NCBI GenBank assembly: GCA_907165065.1
Contig: OU015527.1
Span: 23,945,686 to 24,009,685 of the forward strand
Origin: Caprimulgus europaeus
Lineage: Eukaryota > Chordata > Aves > Caprimulgiformes > Caprimulgidae
Direction: 5' to 3'
Length of the DNA stretch: 64,000 bases
Shown: positions 48,120-60,378 of the stretch, one piece after another
How the letters are laid out: every line of letters begins with the position of its first letter
Position numbering within the stretch: position 1 is the first letter of the stretch
The notes under the pieces: model-generated
The model's database searches: none
Told to the model about the DNA's origin: nothing
Seen by the model: the letters and a program-made list of their open reading frames with translations, nothing else
Program-made: the position numbers and the translations under genes

Positions 48120-51100
48120 CTTAATATGCTTCATATCATCACCTCACATAGCTGTTCTCCCTCTTGCCATGATAATATATTGTTCAGAAAATGATAGTTA
48201 GCATCTGATTATGACTATCATTTCAATGATTCTATAATTCCAAGACCTCATATTTTTAAAGATTACTTTTCTTATTAGAAATAGAGCTAGAATTAAAACT
48301 GTTTGGCTTTCTTTCTTTGTATTTTCTCATTGTAAAGAATTTAAGTTCCTTTACAGTTAAATGTAATGCTGATATACCAGGGTTTGTGGTATGAATATTT
48401 ATCAGCCCTTCTCTTCTTTAAGAACAATTTCATATGTTCAGCTTAAGTTATTCCTTGCCTGATAAAGTACTTTACCTCTCTGTAGTGAGATAGGCAACAT
48501 ACAGAATACCATAGCCAACACTCAGCTGTGGGGACTGCGGTGCTGTGCTGCTCCAGGATGTGTGACACTATGGGAAATAAGAAATGATAGCTGAAGGACA
48601 GCTACTGGGCTTCCTCCACTCCTGGAGGCTCAGTGCAGTGTGTGAAGCCACTGGGCTTCTTATTCTGGGTTTTTCCACCTATGTGATGGAACACCTGCAG
48701 GCTAACATATAGATGCAGTTACAAGTGGAATTTATTAAAATGTTATTGTTGCCAGAGAGTTTTGAGCTTTCTTCACCATGGTAGTGTTCATTGGTCAGTA
48801 TGTGTTGTATGCATGTACAGTAATTCCCATGCACATAGGCATATGGACATACATTCAGATGACACAAAACCAACAACAGAAACATTCCACCAATACTCAT
48901 AGTTTATGAGAGATTACAAGGTTATTTTCTTTCTTTATCAGGCTATTGTACAAATGTTATGTACTTTATATAAGATGTATATTCCAGTGTATAGTTAAAC
49001 ATTGCATGTGCATAAATAAGTAATTAATACACAACTGTCATACCATCAGTCCTTGGTTTGACATATTACTCTGCTACAAATGAAAGTGCTCTTTATTCAT
49101 AAGAAAGCATCAATGTCTGTCATTTTCCTTCAGTGGAATTAAACTAGATTATGCTGGGGGAAGGATTTCAACAGACAATATCTACATTGCATATGGATTT
49201 TATGTCAGTCCTTGTTGATTTATCAGTTTTGAATTTTGATGAGATTCCTTCTGGATTTCAGAAATCCTTTACTCAGCATGTAGTCTTCACAGCATTGATG
49301 TGATAACACTTTGGTTAGATGCATTAAACTATCCTGTGCTTGGGAACATGTAATAAAAAGTGATTTGTGAGCCTGTCTTCTGATAATTTCTGCTTGTGTT
49401 AATTGTAATATTGTTCTTTTTAAAAGAAATGATAATACTTACTGATACTAATCATATGTATTCATTCCCTTCATCCTTATGCTGGAAAAGGAGAACTGTG
49501 ACATGATGCAAAAATATATCTGAGACCTTTTCAGTTATTAAGTCAACTTAAGATGCAATAAAAGTTTGTATGATGGAAGGAGGGCAAAAGGCAGGGGAAA
49601 AGCAGAAGGTGAAGCAGAGGCACTTGTTAGTTTTACCAGCAAACACAGATCATGAGATTATGCATTTTCAATGAATACAGAAGAATTATTCTGGTATTAA
49701 ATCCATGTAAGCACAGAGGTTCTGAACAGTGCTCTGTGGAAAACATAAGACTGTCATTGTTGGCCTGGTGCCTGAAGATGTTGAGTACAGGATAGTCTCT
49801 GCTATAGCTGTCTAATTAGGTTCACTTATACCCCTTATATCCTATAATAAATGTAACTCTCTGTTCTCTGATTTGGGGTGAGAATCCCCAAAATGAATAC
49901 ATGAAAAGGTGCTTATTTTAGAGTAAACATGTTTTCATTTTTCATGAAAAACATTTTCTGTATTTGGTAATAAGATAATGAAATTGTAAAAGTGTATTTT
50001 CCTTAATGTCAAATCTGGTGGTTTCAGCATGATTACCGATCGCTTCAGATACTGATAGCAGTCCGTACATACTGCTTCAAGCTTTTTTATCCTCTCATCC
50101 CAGGTGATATGAGTATGCTGTTAGATATGCCACTATCCACTCTACAGACAGTGACAGGCTGAGGAAAACAGGATGTCTTAAGGCTAGCCCTGGGCTCTAG
50201 AAAGGGGGCAACTACTTGAGTCAGAAGGCTGCTGGGGGTAGCAAAACGCCTGTTGTGCCAATGCCCATGGAAACACTGAGCAATACTTAATGTAAAAATA
50301 CATACCCTGAATGCTCCATCTGCTATGGCTATTGAGAACGAGTCAGAATTCACTGGGGACTGAGACAGGAAGGATGAAAAAGACACTTGATTTAACTAAT
50401 CACAGCCTTCTGTAAGCCTTTGTCTCTAAAAATTGCATGCTGTTGTCCTAAGGATTTTGTCCTCAACCCCAGGCAAGGATTTGATTGTGTCTAACCTGCT
50501 GAGAAGCTCTGAGACAGCTTTCAAGCTTAGAAAACTACATGCGAGATTTTGAAACCCTCTGCAAGTAGTCCTCAGAAGTTGCATCTACAGCAGTAAAAGA
50601 AGGTTGAATTGTTTTAGTTTGGGGAGTTTTTTGGTGTTTGGTTTTTTTTTTCTCCTAAATGCAGCTAGATTGCATTTTGCTTTTATTTTTTAATTTTTCA
50701 TTCCCTAAAATGAAAGCTGCCCCCCTGTCTCCAAATACAGAAAATATAACAACAGCAATGTTTAGGCTGCATGAGAGTATAAAATTGTTCTGAACAATTT
50801 CTAGAAACTGGGCCCAGACACTAAAGACAAATGTGAAATATCAGGATGACAGAAAGGGGCTATGCAAAGAATGCAATCCCTCAAATAAAAAAAACCAAAC
50901 AAACCTGCACACAGCTGATGAAAACAATAAAGCGTATTAAATTGTCCAGGAAAATGCCAAGACACCTGAGATCTGCACAGAGGAAGAATGACGTAACAGC
51001 AGCCTAAATACAGCTCTCTTTTACTTTAGTAGTTTTGACAGTTGATGTTATAGGCTATGTCAAAGACAGCCTATGGGTGAAACTGCCAACTTTGAGAAGT

Positions 51101-53215
51101 TCAAAAAGTTAAACTGCCTACCATGCTGATTCAGCACAGTGGCATCTATAAAAGCACACAGTTGTTCTCCACAGAAGAAAAATGATGAAATATAAATTTC
51201 AGGGTCAAAAAAGTTGGCAATTGCTATTTCACTAATGTTTTTTGGTATATTAGAAAGATATTTCTTGAATATAAGTAGTTATTCCTCTGTTCATCTTTTT
51301 CTTTGACAGAAGAGTACTGAAAAGCAAATGCAAAGCTCAAAAAACAGAGTGATAAAAATAATTTGAATTGGACAGACAAGCCCTCATTTTTTGCTTTTTT
51401 GAGCAGATGGAAACAAAACTATGCATGCTAGGAGGAAGATGAACTTTCTTTTTCCTCCATACCATCTCAGAAAGTGTGAAAAGACACTATGCAACTCCAG
51501 TAGTAAATTCACACTGAACTAACAACAGAGAGTTCTCCAGGACATGTATGCATTATTTTCAACTCATAAATGAAGAAAAATTTACTGTGAGTTCTGAAAT
51601 AATCATTTTCAGTAGCTGTTTTAGGAATACCAATTTCATGACCCAATAATTCAATTTCATTTATCCCAATATTTTTTCCTACTGACAGTAATTTTGGTAA
51701 TATCTTGCATATAGTGTTGTAATTCAAGGTAAGGTTACAATTTATAATTTACAAGGAAGTAGTCTTCATGATGCCATGCATGGAATAATAGAAAATGAAG
51801 AAAATTATTTACATGAGAAGCGGAAGTACTTCAGTTAGATGAAATCGCATTAGGTGTTAAAAAAAATGTGTTATAAGCAAAAGAAAATATCAAGATAGAA
51901 ACAAAAGTCTTAGTGACTGAGTTTTGTGTTTTGAAAAACTATGTTATACATTACTAAAAATTGCAAGCCTAGTTGCAGAATTCTTGAGAGAGATTGTATA
52001 TCTATTACGAAGTAAACCAAGTATCTGCCAGTGTAGAATTACTACTATAGTAAGAAAAAAACTGTACTTAAATAGTTCATTATCAAAAGTATTATGGTTA
52101 GGGGAGGAGGTAAGGAGATTACATACTCTAAAAATAAGGTCTTTTGTAATGAAGCTATGTCTACCAGACCAATTGTCTCAAGAGAAGCATCAGATCTGTT
52201 CTTCATGTGCTTCACAGGTGATTTACACATATGCAGCAGAGTTGATCTATTTGGGATGCTGTAGACTACCATGCATGTGCAGAAATAATTCTGCAGAGTG
52301 TGTAGGTATGTGGTACTTTCAAGAAACTTTGAAACTATATAGCTTATGATACAGACTATCTGATTATCAGATATAGACACAATATATAAGTCCTCTCAAT
52401 AGACTCACAAGTTCCCAAACTTATTTTATTTGTACTACTTATTGCAAGGGCAGATATTTCTATTTGAAAAAACAAAGCAGAAAATAGCTCTACAAAAAGT
52501 GTGTGCAGACAGCTTATATGAGGGGCATGAGAAATAAAAAAGATATTTTTCTAGTTCATCATATCAGATGAAGTTGACCCCCTAATATGATCTATCTTTC
52601 TCTCTTTTTCTCTCTTACATTTTCATAGTCAATTTTAAAGTAGATATCTTGACTTCAGATGACAAAAGTTAATTCCATTTGCATGCTTAAAATAGTTTAC
52701 ACTCCTCTGTGCATTGTTTCTGCAGCTTACAAAGATACTACTGCAGCAATCTCCAGACCGTTATCACTGCTAACAGGTGCGTATTCAACCATGGTAGTTT
52801 CCTTAGCATACTTTAAAAAAACCCTACAGTTTCCAAAACTTTAAGACATTCAGTGCAGTAGGAGTTATAAGAAACATGAAGAGTTACACTTCTATATGTA
52901 AACATTTCTCTGGAGACTGTTTTCCCTTTGTCTAGAGTTTTCTTTGCGATATCTAGCATTTAATTTAAGCTCAACCTTTCCATAAGTGGCCACAACTTTT
53001 ACATTTTTTATTTTATGGGCTCTTATTTCATCCCAACATGTGCAATTTCCAAGATGGTCTGAGTACTTGCAGCAGCTGATGCTGCCATGATCTGGTACTC
53101 TGCTGCCAAGCTCTGTTACTCTAATGATGTAAGATACTATATAATATGAAGTGTCCAAAGGCTACCCTTTATGCTAGGTCCAAATATGCCACTAAAAGCT
53201 GTGTACATGCACCAC
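48120..53215. other. Mostly AT-rich unique sequence, no complete gene recognised
   Basis: The stretch 48490-48680 is GC-richer, but its content is not recognised. The 141-codon frame at 51924-52349 (from a TTG) has no motif and its length is within chance for this composition. A candidate small exon at 50306-50359 is listed separately. Confidence 0.5.
50306..50359 (-). other. Candidate 54-nt exon, unassigned
   Basis: On the minus strand a pyrimidine-rich tract TTTTTCATCCTTCCTGTCTCAG precedes a 54-base segment that is followed by GTATGT, a strong donor context. Only one of the three frames is open across the segment; it gives 18 whole codons, SPVNSDSFSIAIADGAFR, so the unit is phase-neutral. 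The other two frames hit TGA. The segment sits within a GC-richer patch (50090-50400). I do not recognise the peptide. Splice-like strings are common by chance, so this is a hypothesis, not a gene call. Confidence 0.2.
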
Positions 53216-54183
53216 TGTGTTGGAGTTGTGTGTGTGGAGCGGGGGCTGGTTTTTTGGTAGTGGGGGAAGGGCTACCTTGTGAGAGCAAAAAGCTACCCTG
53301 GCTCCATGGCAGAGACCCCCCAGCCCAGGCTGGGCCAGTGAGCACTACAGAAACGCCTCTGACAATCCATATTTGTGAGGGGAAGGACTGTCTTGAAAAG
53401 AAGAAGATGTGGTACCTGGACGAGAGACCGTTGACCTAACAAAAGATGACCACCGGTCTAAACAAAGGCCAGACAGACAGAGAGGGAGCTTTGTTGCCAG
53501 AGGAAAAGACAGAGATTCACACCAAGTTCAACTGAAAGGAGCAGGAGAAGACAAAGTCCCCTGTAGCCCATGGAGATTCAGTGGCTGAACAGAGACCCCT
53601 ATGTAGGCCATGGAGAACTCCATGCTAGAGCAGAGAAATTGAGCCTGAGGGCAAATGTGACTGGAATTAGGACCCTGCAAGTCGCTTGCTGCCAGAGTGG
53701 GGGTGACCCCCCAGGGTGGGTGGTGAGTCTGCAGCCTGTAGATGTCCCCATGCTGAAGCAGGGAGATGAGCCCAAAGAGGTCCATGACTCCATAGGAAGC
53801 TTGCTCTGGAACATCTTGTTCCTGGACTTCCATGCCAGGAAGAGTGGCAGACGTGAACTGACTGAACCCTCATTCCCTGCCCCTTGTGCTGCTGGGCCAG
53901 GAAGGCAGAGAAAGCAGGAGCACAGTGATTTGAGCCTGGGAAGAGGGGAGGGGTAGGGGAAAGTGTTGTAGGATGTGGTTGTTATGTCTACTTAGATGAT
54001 TTGCAAAGAATTTTTCTTCCCCAAGTTGAGTCTGTTTTGCCCGTGACCATATCTGGTGAGGGAGCCGTCCCTGTCCTTCATTCCTAATCCCATGCCCACT
54101 TTGTTGTGACTCCCATCCCATCTCACCGGGTAAGGGGAATGAATGCAGGACTGCATGGTCCCACTGTGGGTCAAACCACCACT
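53216..54183 (+). mobile_element. Solo LTR (ERVL-like), ~968 bp, copy B, with target-site duplication
   Basis: Begins TGTGTTGGAGTTGTG and ends GTGGGTCAAACCACCACT, collinear over its whole length with the copy at 3465-4432. ACCAC is found directly before (53211-53215) and after (54184-54188), fitting a 5-bp ERVL target-site duplication. The terminal A of the usual CCACCACA is T here. Internal landmarks are AGACCCCCCAGCCCAGGCTG near 53310, CCCATGGAGATTCAGTGG near 53566, CCCCATGCTGAAGCAGGG near 53747 and TTTTTCTTCCCCAAGTTG near 54010. Overlapping frames of up to 128 codons (53570-53956 plus) reflect its GC-rich composition and have no viral or host domain. Confidence 0.9.
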
Positions 54184-54188
54184 ACCAC

Positions 54189-55720
54189 TGTGATCATAGG
54201 TATGGTTACTCACCATGAACGCTGGTCCTGTATATCCCAGAATGTCTTCCAGCAAAATTTCATGGAAGGCAAGCAAATCAACAGAGAATTTTTAAAGAAA
54301 GACTTATCAAGGCAGGGCACTATAGGGCACATATACATCCCAGATGCAGGTTTCCTAGATAGGGCAGTGTGGCAATGTCATATTTGAGCCTGTGATTGCT
54401 TCTTGGCTAAACAGTGTAGATGTGGTCTGCATGTAAAACAGGAAGTATGCCAGGAGTTGTCAAGATAGATTAATTCTTATGTCCTATATTTTTTAATTAA
54501 TAATACCTGCACTCACATACTTTAGCAATTAATTTTATATAAAAACTTGTAAGGAACTCAATTATTCAATATATAGCACATTAGTGCAGTAAATATGCCC
54601 AAGGCCATATACTGAATGAAGATGATAAAACAAATCATTGCAATAGGGGTTCATTAAGTGAGCATTGAACACTGAATGAGGCAAGGAAAAATAATATGTA
54701 ATTATGAAATTATATATTATACTGTTGTGTATTTACACACGGGTGCTAGTACTGTTTCTGCAGCAACTGCTAGCTATCGTCCAACATGAACACATCAAAA
54801 AGGGCTATTTTCAATTTCATTAGAGGGCAAACCTGTGCTTTGCAGTGTATATGGAAAATTACTTTTCACAAAATAAAGAAATAATTATAATGCAAAATTC
54901 CACCTATGCTCTTGCCATTTTATAACAACACGTTATTTGTGAATTTAAAGAGCAAGTGCCTACCAGTGACAATGTGAGAAGTCGTGGAGGTGACCAGAAG
55001 ACTTGAGTGTCAGAGATCACCAAAAAAGTTAAGCAATCTAAAAAAGCCTTTTGTACAGTTACCTGTACAATTTCTCCCTATAGATGTGCTAAGCAAAAGT
55101 TTGATAACCTCAGAAATCTGACCCAGCTCTAAAAACTCTACACGGATTTTTCCTACATCCAAGCTTGATGTCAGGAACTACAATAACACCTGTGCAGCTT
55201 GCTTGGCTTTTGTCAGCTCCTCTCTGCTAATGCTTATGACAACCAGGTCGACTTCAAATTGTAACTTCTTATGCAAACTAGATGAATTTTAGTTAATTCC
55301 CTGAAGCAAAAATTCAAGGTCCACCAGTCAATTAAATCAAGGACTAAACTGAAAAATATTGTTCCCTCTTCACTATGAAGAATATCTGTGCCTTTAAGAG
55401 TGGCAGTAAGAAGTATAAAATGTCTTTGACCTCCATCCTCTGTCAAGCTGATTATGCAATTTTTTTGTCCTTTAGTAAAATGCTTTCCCTCTGAAAACAA
55501 GATCATACTCTAACCAGGTAGTGATATTTGACTCATAAATCAGACTGGGTGCACTAAGGATTATCTGGAAGTTAATTAGAGAGTAACTCAAGAGATTTTA
55601 TTTTCTTTTTTGGTTCATAATGAAACAAACTTTCTTTAAATAGTTAAGTCTATTAGATTCAAGATCATTTTTTCAGTCTGGAAAATGTTCTGAGTTTTCA
55701 CACTATGGAAGTAACTATGA
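54189..55720. other. Unique sequence, no gene recognised
   Basis: Immediately right of the LTR the bases TGTG follow, so a longer ACCACTGTG string occurs at both junctions by overlap with the LTR start. Otherwise AT-rich; the longest frame is 90 codons (55234-55506, minus), without motif. Confidence 0.5.
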
Positions 55721-55775
55721 TTTGATTTGATTTGATTTGATTTGATTTGATTTGATTTGATTTGATTTGATTTGA
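55721..55775. repeat. Microsatellite (TTTGA)11
   Basis: Eleven perfect TTTGA pentamers without interruption, ended by ATTCA. A likely polymorphic marker. Confidence 0.97.
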
Positions 55776-57299
55776 ATTCAGGACTGTAAAAAAATAAATG
55801 AGGTTATAAATAATAACTTATTGTCTGACTGGTTTGGATTTTCATTTGTGTGGCTTGGCATAGCCAATTTCAGAACAGTTTGATTTAAATGGTTATGGGA
55901 ATCAGTGCTTTCTGAGTCATGGTTTTATCTTATGTGACTGGTAACGATACCAAGCCAAAGGAAAATATGTATTGAACATATTTTTTTGATTCAAGAGTTT
56001 ATATTTTGGAAAAATTACAACAAGTAGCACTTTGCTTGTATGAACTAGAGAACAGAATCTTGATTTTTCTGCCTTTCTGTCAACCAGTGTTAATTGCTAA
56101 AATCTAATTCTGTGATTTCAGTTACAGTGATGCAAATCTCAACTGAGTCAGAGCAGGTTCTCCAAATTTTTACTATGTAACTGGGATACAAATTCTTTCA
56201 GACAGATAGCACAGGTGCAAAACTTATAGGACATCAAAATGAGAGTATCAGTACTACTGTACTTCTGTTTCTTGTGAACATTGCAGGAACCACAGCTTTG
56301 AATTAAGAATTCCTTTGCCGTTGGCTGGAATACTTACAAGGCCACAACTTGCTGCTGCCACTGATTTTTTGATTAATCAAGTTGACCTTCTTTGTAATGA
56401 TTAAGGGGAAATCACGATCAAAAGTGTATGCTTGAAATGTACATATTTATATTTGGATTTTTTTTGTCTGCTAACCAAGATCGTCAGTTCACTGAAAAGA
56501 TAAAGGCAATGTGGTACTTCCACTGCCAAAAAGTTCAAGGTTAGGTTTCTACAATTTTTTTCAAAATAAAATATCTTATGTTACTTCCAGTATAAAGATA
56601 CTTTAATTTTAAATGACTCTTTAAAGGTCTGCAAGTTTTGCTTTGCTGGAAAAACATTTTTTTCTGGGACAAAAGTTGAACATCAAGCTGAATCACTCAG
56701 CAGAATTTTTGCTGGTTTTACATTTCAAAAAAGAGTGTCTTTATCCAGGTATTTTAACTGTGTCTAGAAAAGAATGTTCAGAAAATGAAACCACACTTAA
56801 ATTTGTGGAAAACATAAACACAACATAAAGTTAATGCAAACTGGAAACTAAGATGTTAACAAACCCATTCTACCTCTAATACCAGTGTTAGGTGTAAGAG
56901 TTTCCTACAGGATGGCCCAAACAATAGCTAGCTCAGTTAAATATGCACAATTCCCAATAATATTTTGTAAGGAAATTCTACATTCAGATACAAACTTTAC
57001 TGCTTATTTGAGATATGTAATTACTGACTTAATATACATGACTGAAGGACTTTCAGTCATTCTCACAATAGAGTTACATTAATTTTTAATTGAGCCTACA
57101 AACAGTTCAGTGTTCTCATCCTCTGAAGCCTTTAGTGAGATCTGAAACCCTTCCATAAGCTGCCAGAAGATCTCTTTGGTTGTACTTTGTAGTTCTGTCA
57201 AACATACAGACAGCTAAATTCTTTAATGCAAGGAATATAAGAAATTAAGTTTGCACTCATTGTCTTTGTATGCTCTTCATAATTAGTGTTCAACTTCTA
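55776..57299. other. AT-rich unique sequence, no gene recognised
   Basis: Frames of 61 and 65 codons only, none with motifs. Confidence 0.55.
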
Positions 57300-57452
57300 G
57301 GAGACTTTGTCCTTCACTCCCAATGACAAAAATTAAAACATTGATATGTTATCAGTGTTCCACTCATAACAAATCCCAGGCTGAAAGCAAAGCACAACAC
57401 TATTCTAGCTACTAAAAAGAAAGCTATTTCTGTCACACCTGAAAACCAGATC
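57300..57452 (-). mobile_element. ERVL-like LTR, 5' fragment
   Basis: In minus orientation it reads TCTGGTTTTCAGGTGTGAC, then TTTTTAGTAGCTAGAATAGT, CTTTCAGCCTGGGATTTG, TTATGAGTGGAACACTGATA and GGGAGTGAAGGACAAAG. This is the first ~150 bases of the same LTR family as 31999-32648. The remaining ~500 bases are missing, and the first bases are mutated. Confidence 0.82.
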
Positions 57453-60317
57453 AATGTACATGAAGCAGTAGCTACATTCAGATTAGAGAATAACTAACCT
57501 GAGCTAGCTTGCTTAAATTAAGCTTCATGTTATAATGCAGTCACAGAGTCATAGGCAAAAAAGAGCTAAGGTTCCTCAAAACCAAAACAAAGTAAAAGCC
57601 TATAACTAAGAGACTGCAAAATTTTGTAAATATGATACGATGTTTGAAAGCAAAAGGACTTTGAGTACTAATCCATGATTGCATATGAAACTTGGCATAC
57701 CTTCTATTCCATGCGTTTGATGAACATCTTAGCTTTAAGCTACCTTCCTCTTCTTTATTCTCAGCTATTTCCAAGATTTTTGTTGTCACCCTAACTTTTA
57801 CCTTATCTTATGTTCACTGTTATATGCTGGTCTATCCAGATCAGTGTGCTTGTCATCTGGACATCTTGACAGATGCTTTACAGAGGTCTTTACAGAAGAA
57901 CATACCTTGGTTTTTTTTCTGCCTTTTGTATGCAGTCTGGGATTTAGATGGGCTACTGGGAGTACTGAACATGTCCATATGTTTGTCCATCAGAGAAGCT
58001 GTGTGTCATTCCTAATGCAATTTTTAAGTTAAGATTAGTAAAGGTAGTTAAAAGAAAGTAGTGCCTTAAAATATATTCCTAATCTTGTTGGGTTTTTTGT
58101 TTTTTTGTGTGTGTCTGTGGTGTTTGTGGGCTTTTTTGTTTGTTTTGTTTTTTGTATTTTTTCATTATTGTCATTTCTAATCTTAATATGAATAAAATGG
58201 AAATTGGATAATTGGATACAAGGCAACTTAAAGAAAATATATCACCCAAAGATAGATTTTTTTTCATGTGGAAAACCTCATACAACTTACTGAGGTTGAA
58301 TTTATATGAGGAATTGTCCAAATATGTTTTAAATTTTGTTGAACTCAAAACTCCTTCATTAATCTTTGCACCTGTACTTCCCTGAGGAGAACTATAAATC
58401 ATGGTATTGTATTGCTGCTATTCAAGAAGGATGCTTTACTTTAAGGTATGTAATTAATCACAGAACGGTTGTTCATGCATAACTGCCTCTCCTGGGCCAA
58501 AGTAATGCAAGCGCATAAACAAGATGAGAAAATAATGTAAAAAACAGTACTAGATTCATTTTAAAGGACTATCATATGCCACCTTTAACTCCAATTAGAG
58601 AAGTGTTAGTTCTTAAAACAGCAATTCCTTCTTATCACAGAAAATCATTCTTTAATTTATTTTGGCAAATTAATTTGCTGATCATCTATTCACGATAAAA
58701 AAAGATAGACTCAAAATGGAGCTATGTAGTTAGTCTACTCTCTGATACTAAAAATACTACATCATCTGGAAATCTTTGTCATTTTTCTTTGCAAAAATCT
58801 TTCACTTTACAGTGCTAGGGAAAAATCACATTGACTTGCGTTATAGACTACAAGTTATATGTGGATTGAGAACTATTTATTGACTTATGAACATTTTTAA
58901 ACCTTTTTCCTTGATATAACTTCTACATGCATGCAAAATCTGTATGGTGCACAGAGACTGTGAAGGATATCTAAAAGAAGGCCTACAATGCTTGCTAGAC
59001 AGGCAGATTGTGGAAACTTCCTCTTCTCTCTATGATTAGTGCTATACAGTTCAACTCTTAGTGCTATACAGTTCAACTCTATCACAGAAGAGGAAGTAAA
59101 CGTCATCACAAATACCACTTTATTAACAAGATGCTTTCTGGACAGTCTTTGTCTCAATCATGTAAGCATAAAATAAAGCCTAAAATAAAGCCTGGACTTG
59201 ATATGAACAAAGTTTTTAGATGTGGTTACTTAAGTCTCATGAATCACAAATATACTTTATATCTTTTGAATCACAGATATACTTTATATCTTAGGGAACA
59301 GTCAGTAGGAACTATTTTAATCCTTTCTTCTGCAGACACATATAATCTTGGAGTTTCTGCTACTGATTCAATGATTCTGTCTAATCGACAGTTTAAGATT
59401 TGCACATGCTGTGCCTCTGTACCTAATCCCCATATTTATGATTCCCATAAGTCATAAGCAGGCCAAGGACATTAAGGTCTCACAGTTTCAACAGCCTGTG
59501 GGACTCTTTTGATGCAAACTAGTCTCTTCACACACAATCTGCTCAAAAATTTCACTGACAATGACACTAAGAAATCTCTTTGTCTTCTGGCGGGCTCAGC
59601 AATGTTCTTCCTTTTCTGGAAGAAAGATGAAACTCTGTTAATCAGTCAAATGTGGGCAGGGTAAGAATTTATGCTCACTGGCACTGTGGTACTGAAGCAT
59701 GTGTCATTATTTCGCACTTTTGTAGTGACTTTATATGCTTTTCTTTGACCTTTTGAAAGATATCTATTTTCCTATTATTTTTCATATTGAAAATTATATG
59801 TACAAATAACTGTGTCTTAATTTTTAATGCATCTAATTAATGGTAGGTTCTCCATCCATATAGACTACTTTTGTAGCAGCAATTCATAAAATTCAAGGTG
59901 AACCAATAGACTTTGTAGCTGTCCTGCTCAAACCAGTAGAAGAATTTACCCCCATCATAAAGACTCTGCAGTAGAACATGAAACTGAAAAAGGCAGATGT
60001 TTTGGAGGTTTATTGCCAAGTCCCTGTGGTACAACTATCAAAAAAGCTGTAGTAGGACAGAATTAAATTAAAACCTCCCAGTGTACTTCAACAAAGGTTT
60101 AAAAGTTGTTGTTCTTTTTTCAAATAATCCCTCTACATTTGGATCAAAGTACAGTCTAGTGCATTTGATTTTTGAATAGTACATATGAACAGATCACAGT
60201 AGATCTACTCTTGTCTTAATTTTCAGCCATGATAGGTTTGAATGTGTCTTTTTGTCAAGAAAACCACAAAAAAACATAACTCCCAGTAGAAGTAGAGAGC
60301 AATGTGTTCTCTGACAG
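57453..60317. other. AT-rich unique sequence with local duplications, no gene recognised
   Basis: A T/G-rich low-complexity run lies at about 58086-58156. Frames reach 108 codons (59131-59457), partly because of the tandem duplications listed separately. No domain is recognised. Confidence 0.5.
59036..59294. repeat. Cluster of three short tandem duplications
   Basis: Within 260 bases there are three independent two-copy repeats: an exact 22-bp duplication starting TTAGTGCTATACAGTTC (59036-59057 and 59058-59079), an exact 12-bp duplication TAAAATAAAGCC (59169-59180 and 59181-59192), and a 27-bp duplication starting GAATCACA (59241-59267 and 59268-59294) with three mismatches. Confidence 0.9.
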
Positions 60318-60378
60318 GTCCAGAGAAAGTTCTTGCAGAAGGGCTTTTACAAGTCTGGAGAGGATTTACTACACGCAG
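60318..60378 (+). other. Candidate 61-nt exon, unassigned
   Basis: Preceded by TGTGTTCTCTGACAG (acceptor-like) and followed by GTGTGT after GCAG (donor-like). The segment is open in the frame giving VQRKFLQKGFYKSGEDLLHA, with balanced, coding-like composition in AT-rich flanks. The length is not a multiple of three. I do not recognise the peptide. It lies on the opposite strand from the 50.3 kb candidate, so they would not belong to one transcript. Confidence 0.2.

Noticed and set aside
48225-48245. GATTCTATAATTCC resembling a CR1 octamer tail
   Set aside because: The sequence on its left shows none of the conserved CR1 3' UTR blocks.
51924-52349. 141-codon open frame (plus strand)
   Set aside because: Begins at TTG, no recognisable family features, and the length is within chance.
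53570-53956. 128-codon frame inside the 53.2 kb LTR, and overlapping minus-strand frames
   Set aside because: Solo LTR sequence with raised GC; the sister LTR at 3.5 kb breaks the frame, so no coding constraint.
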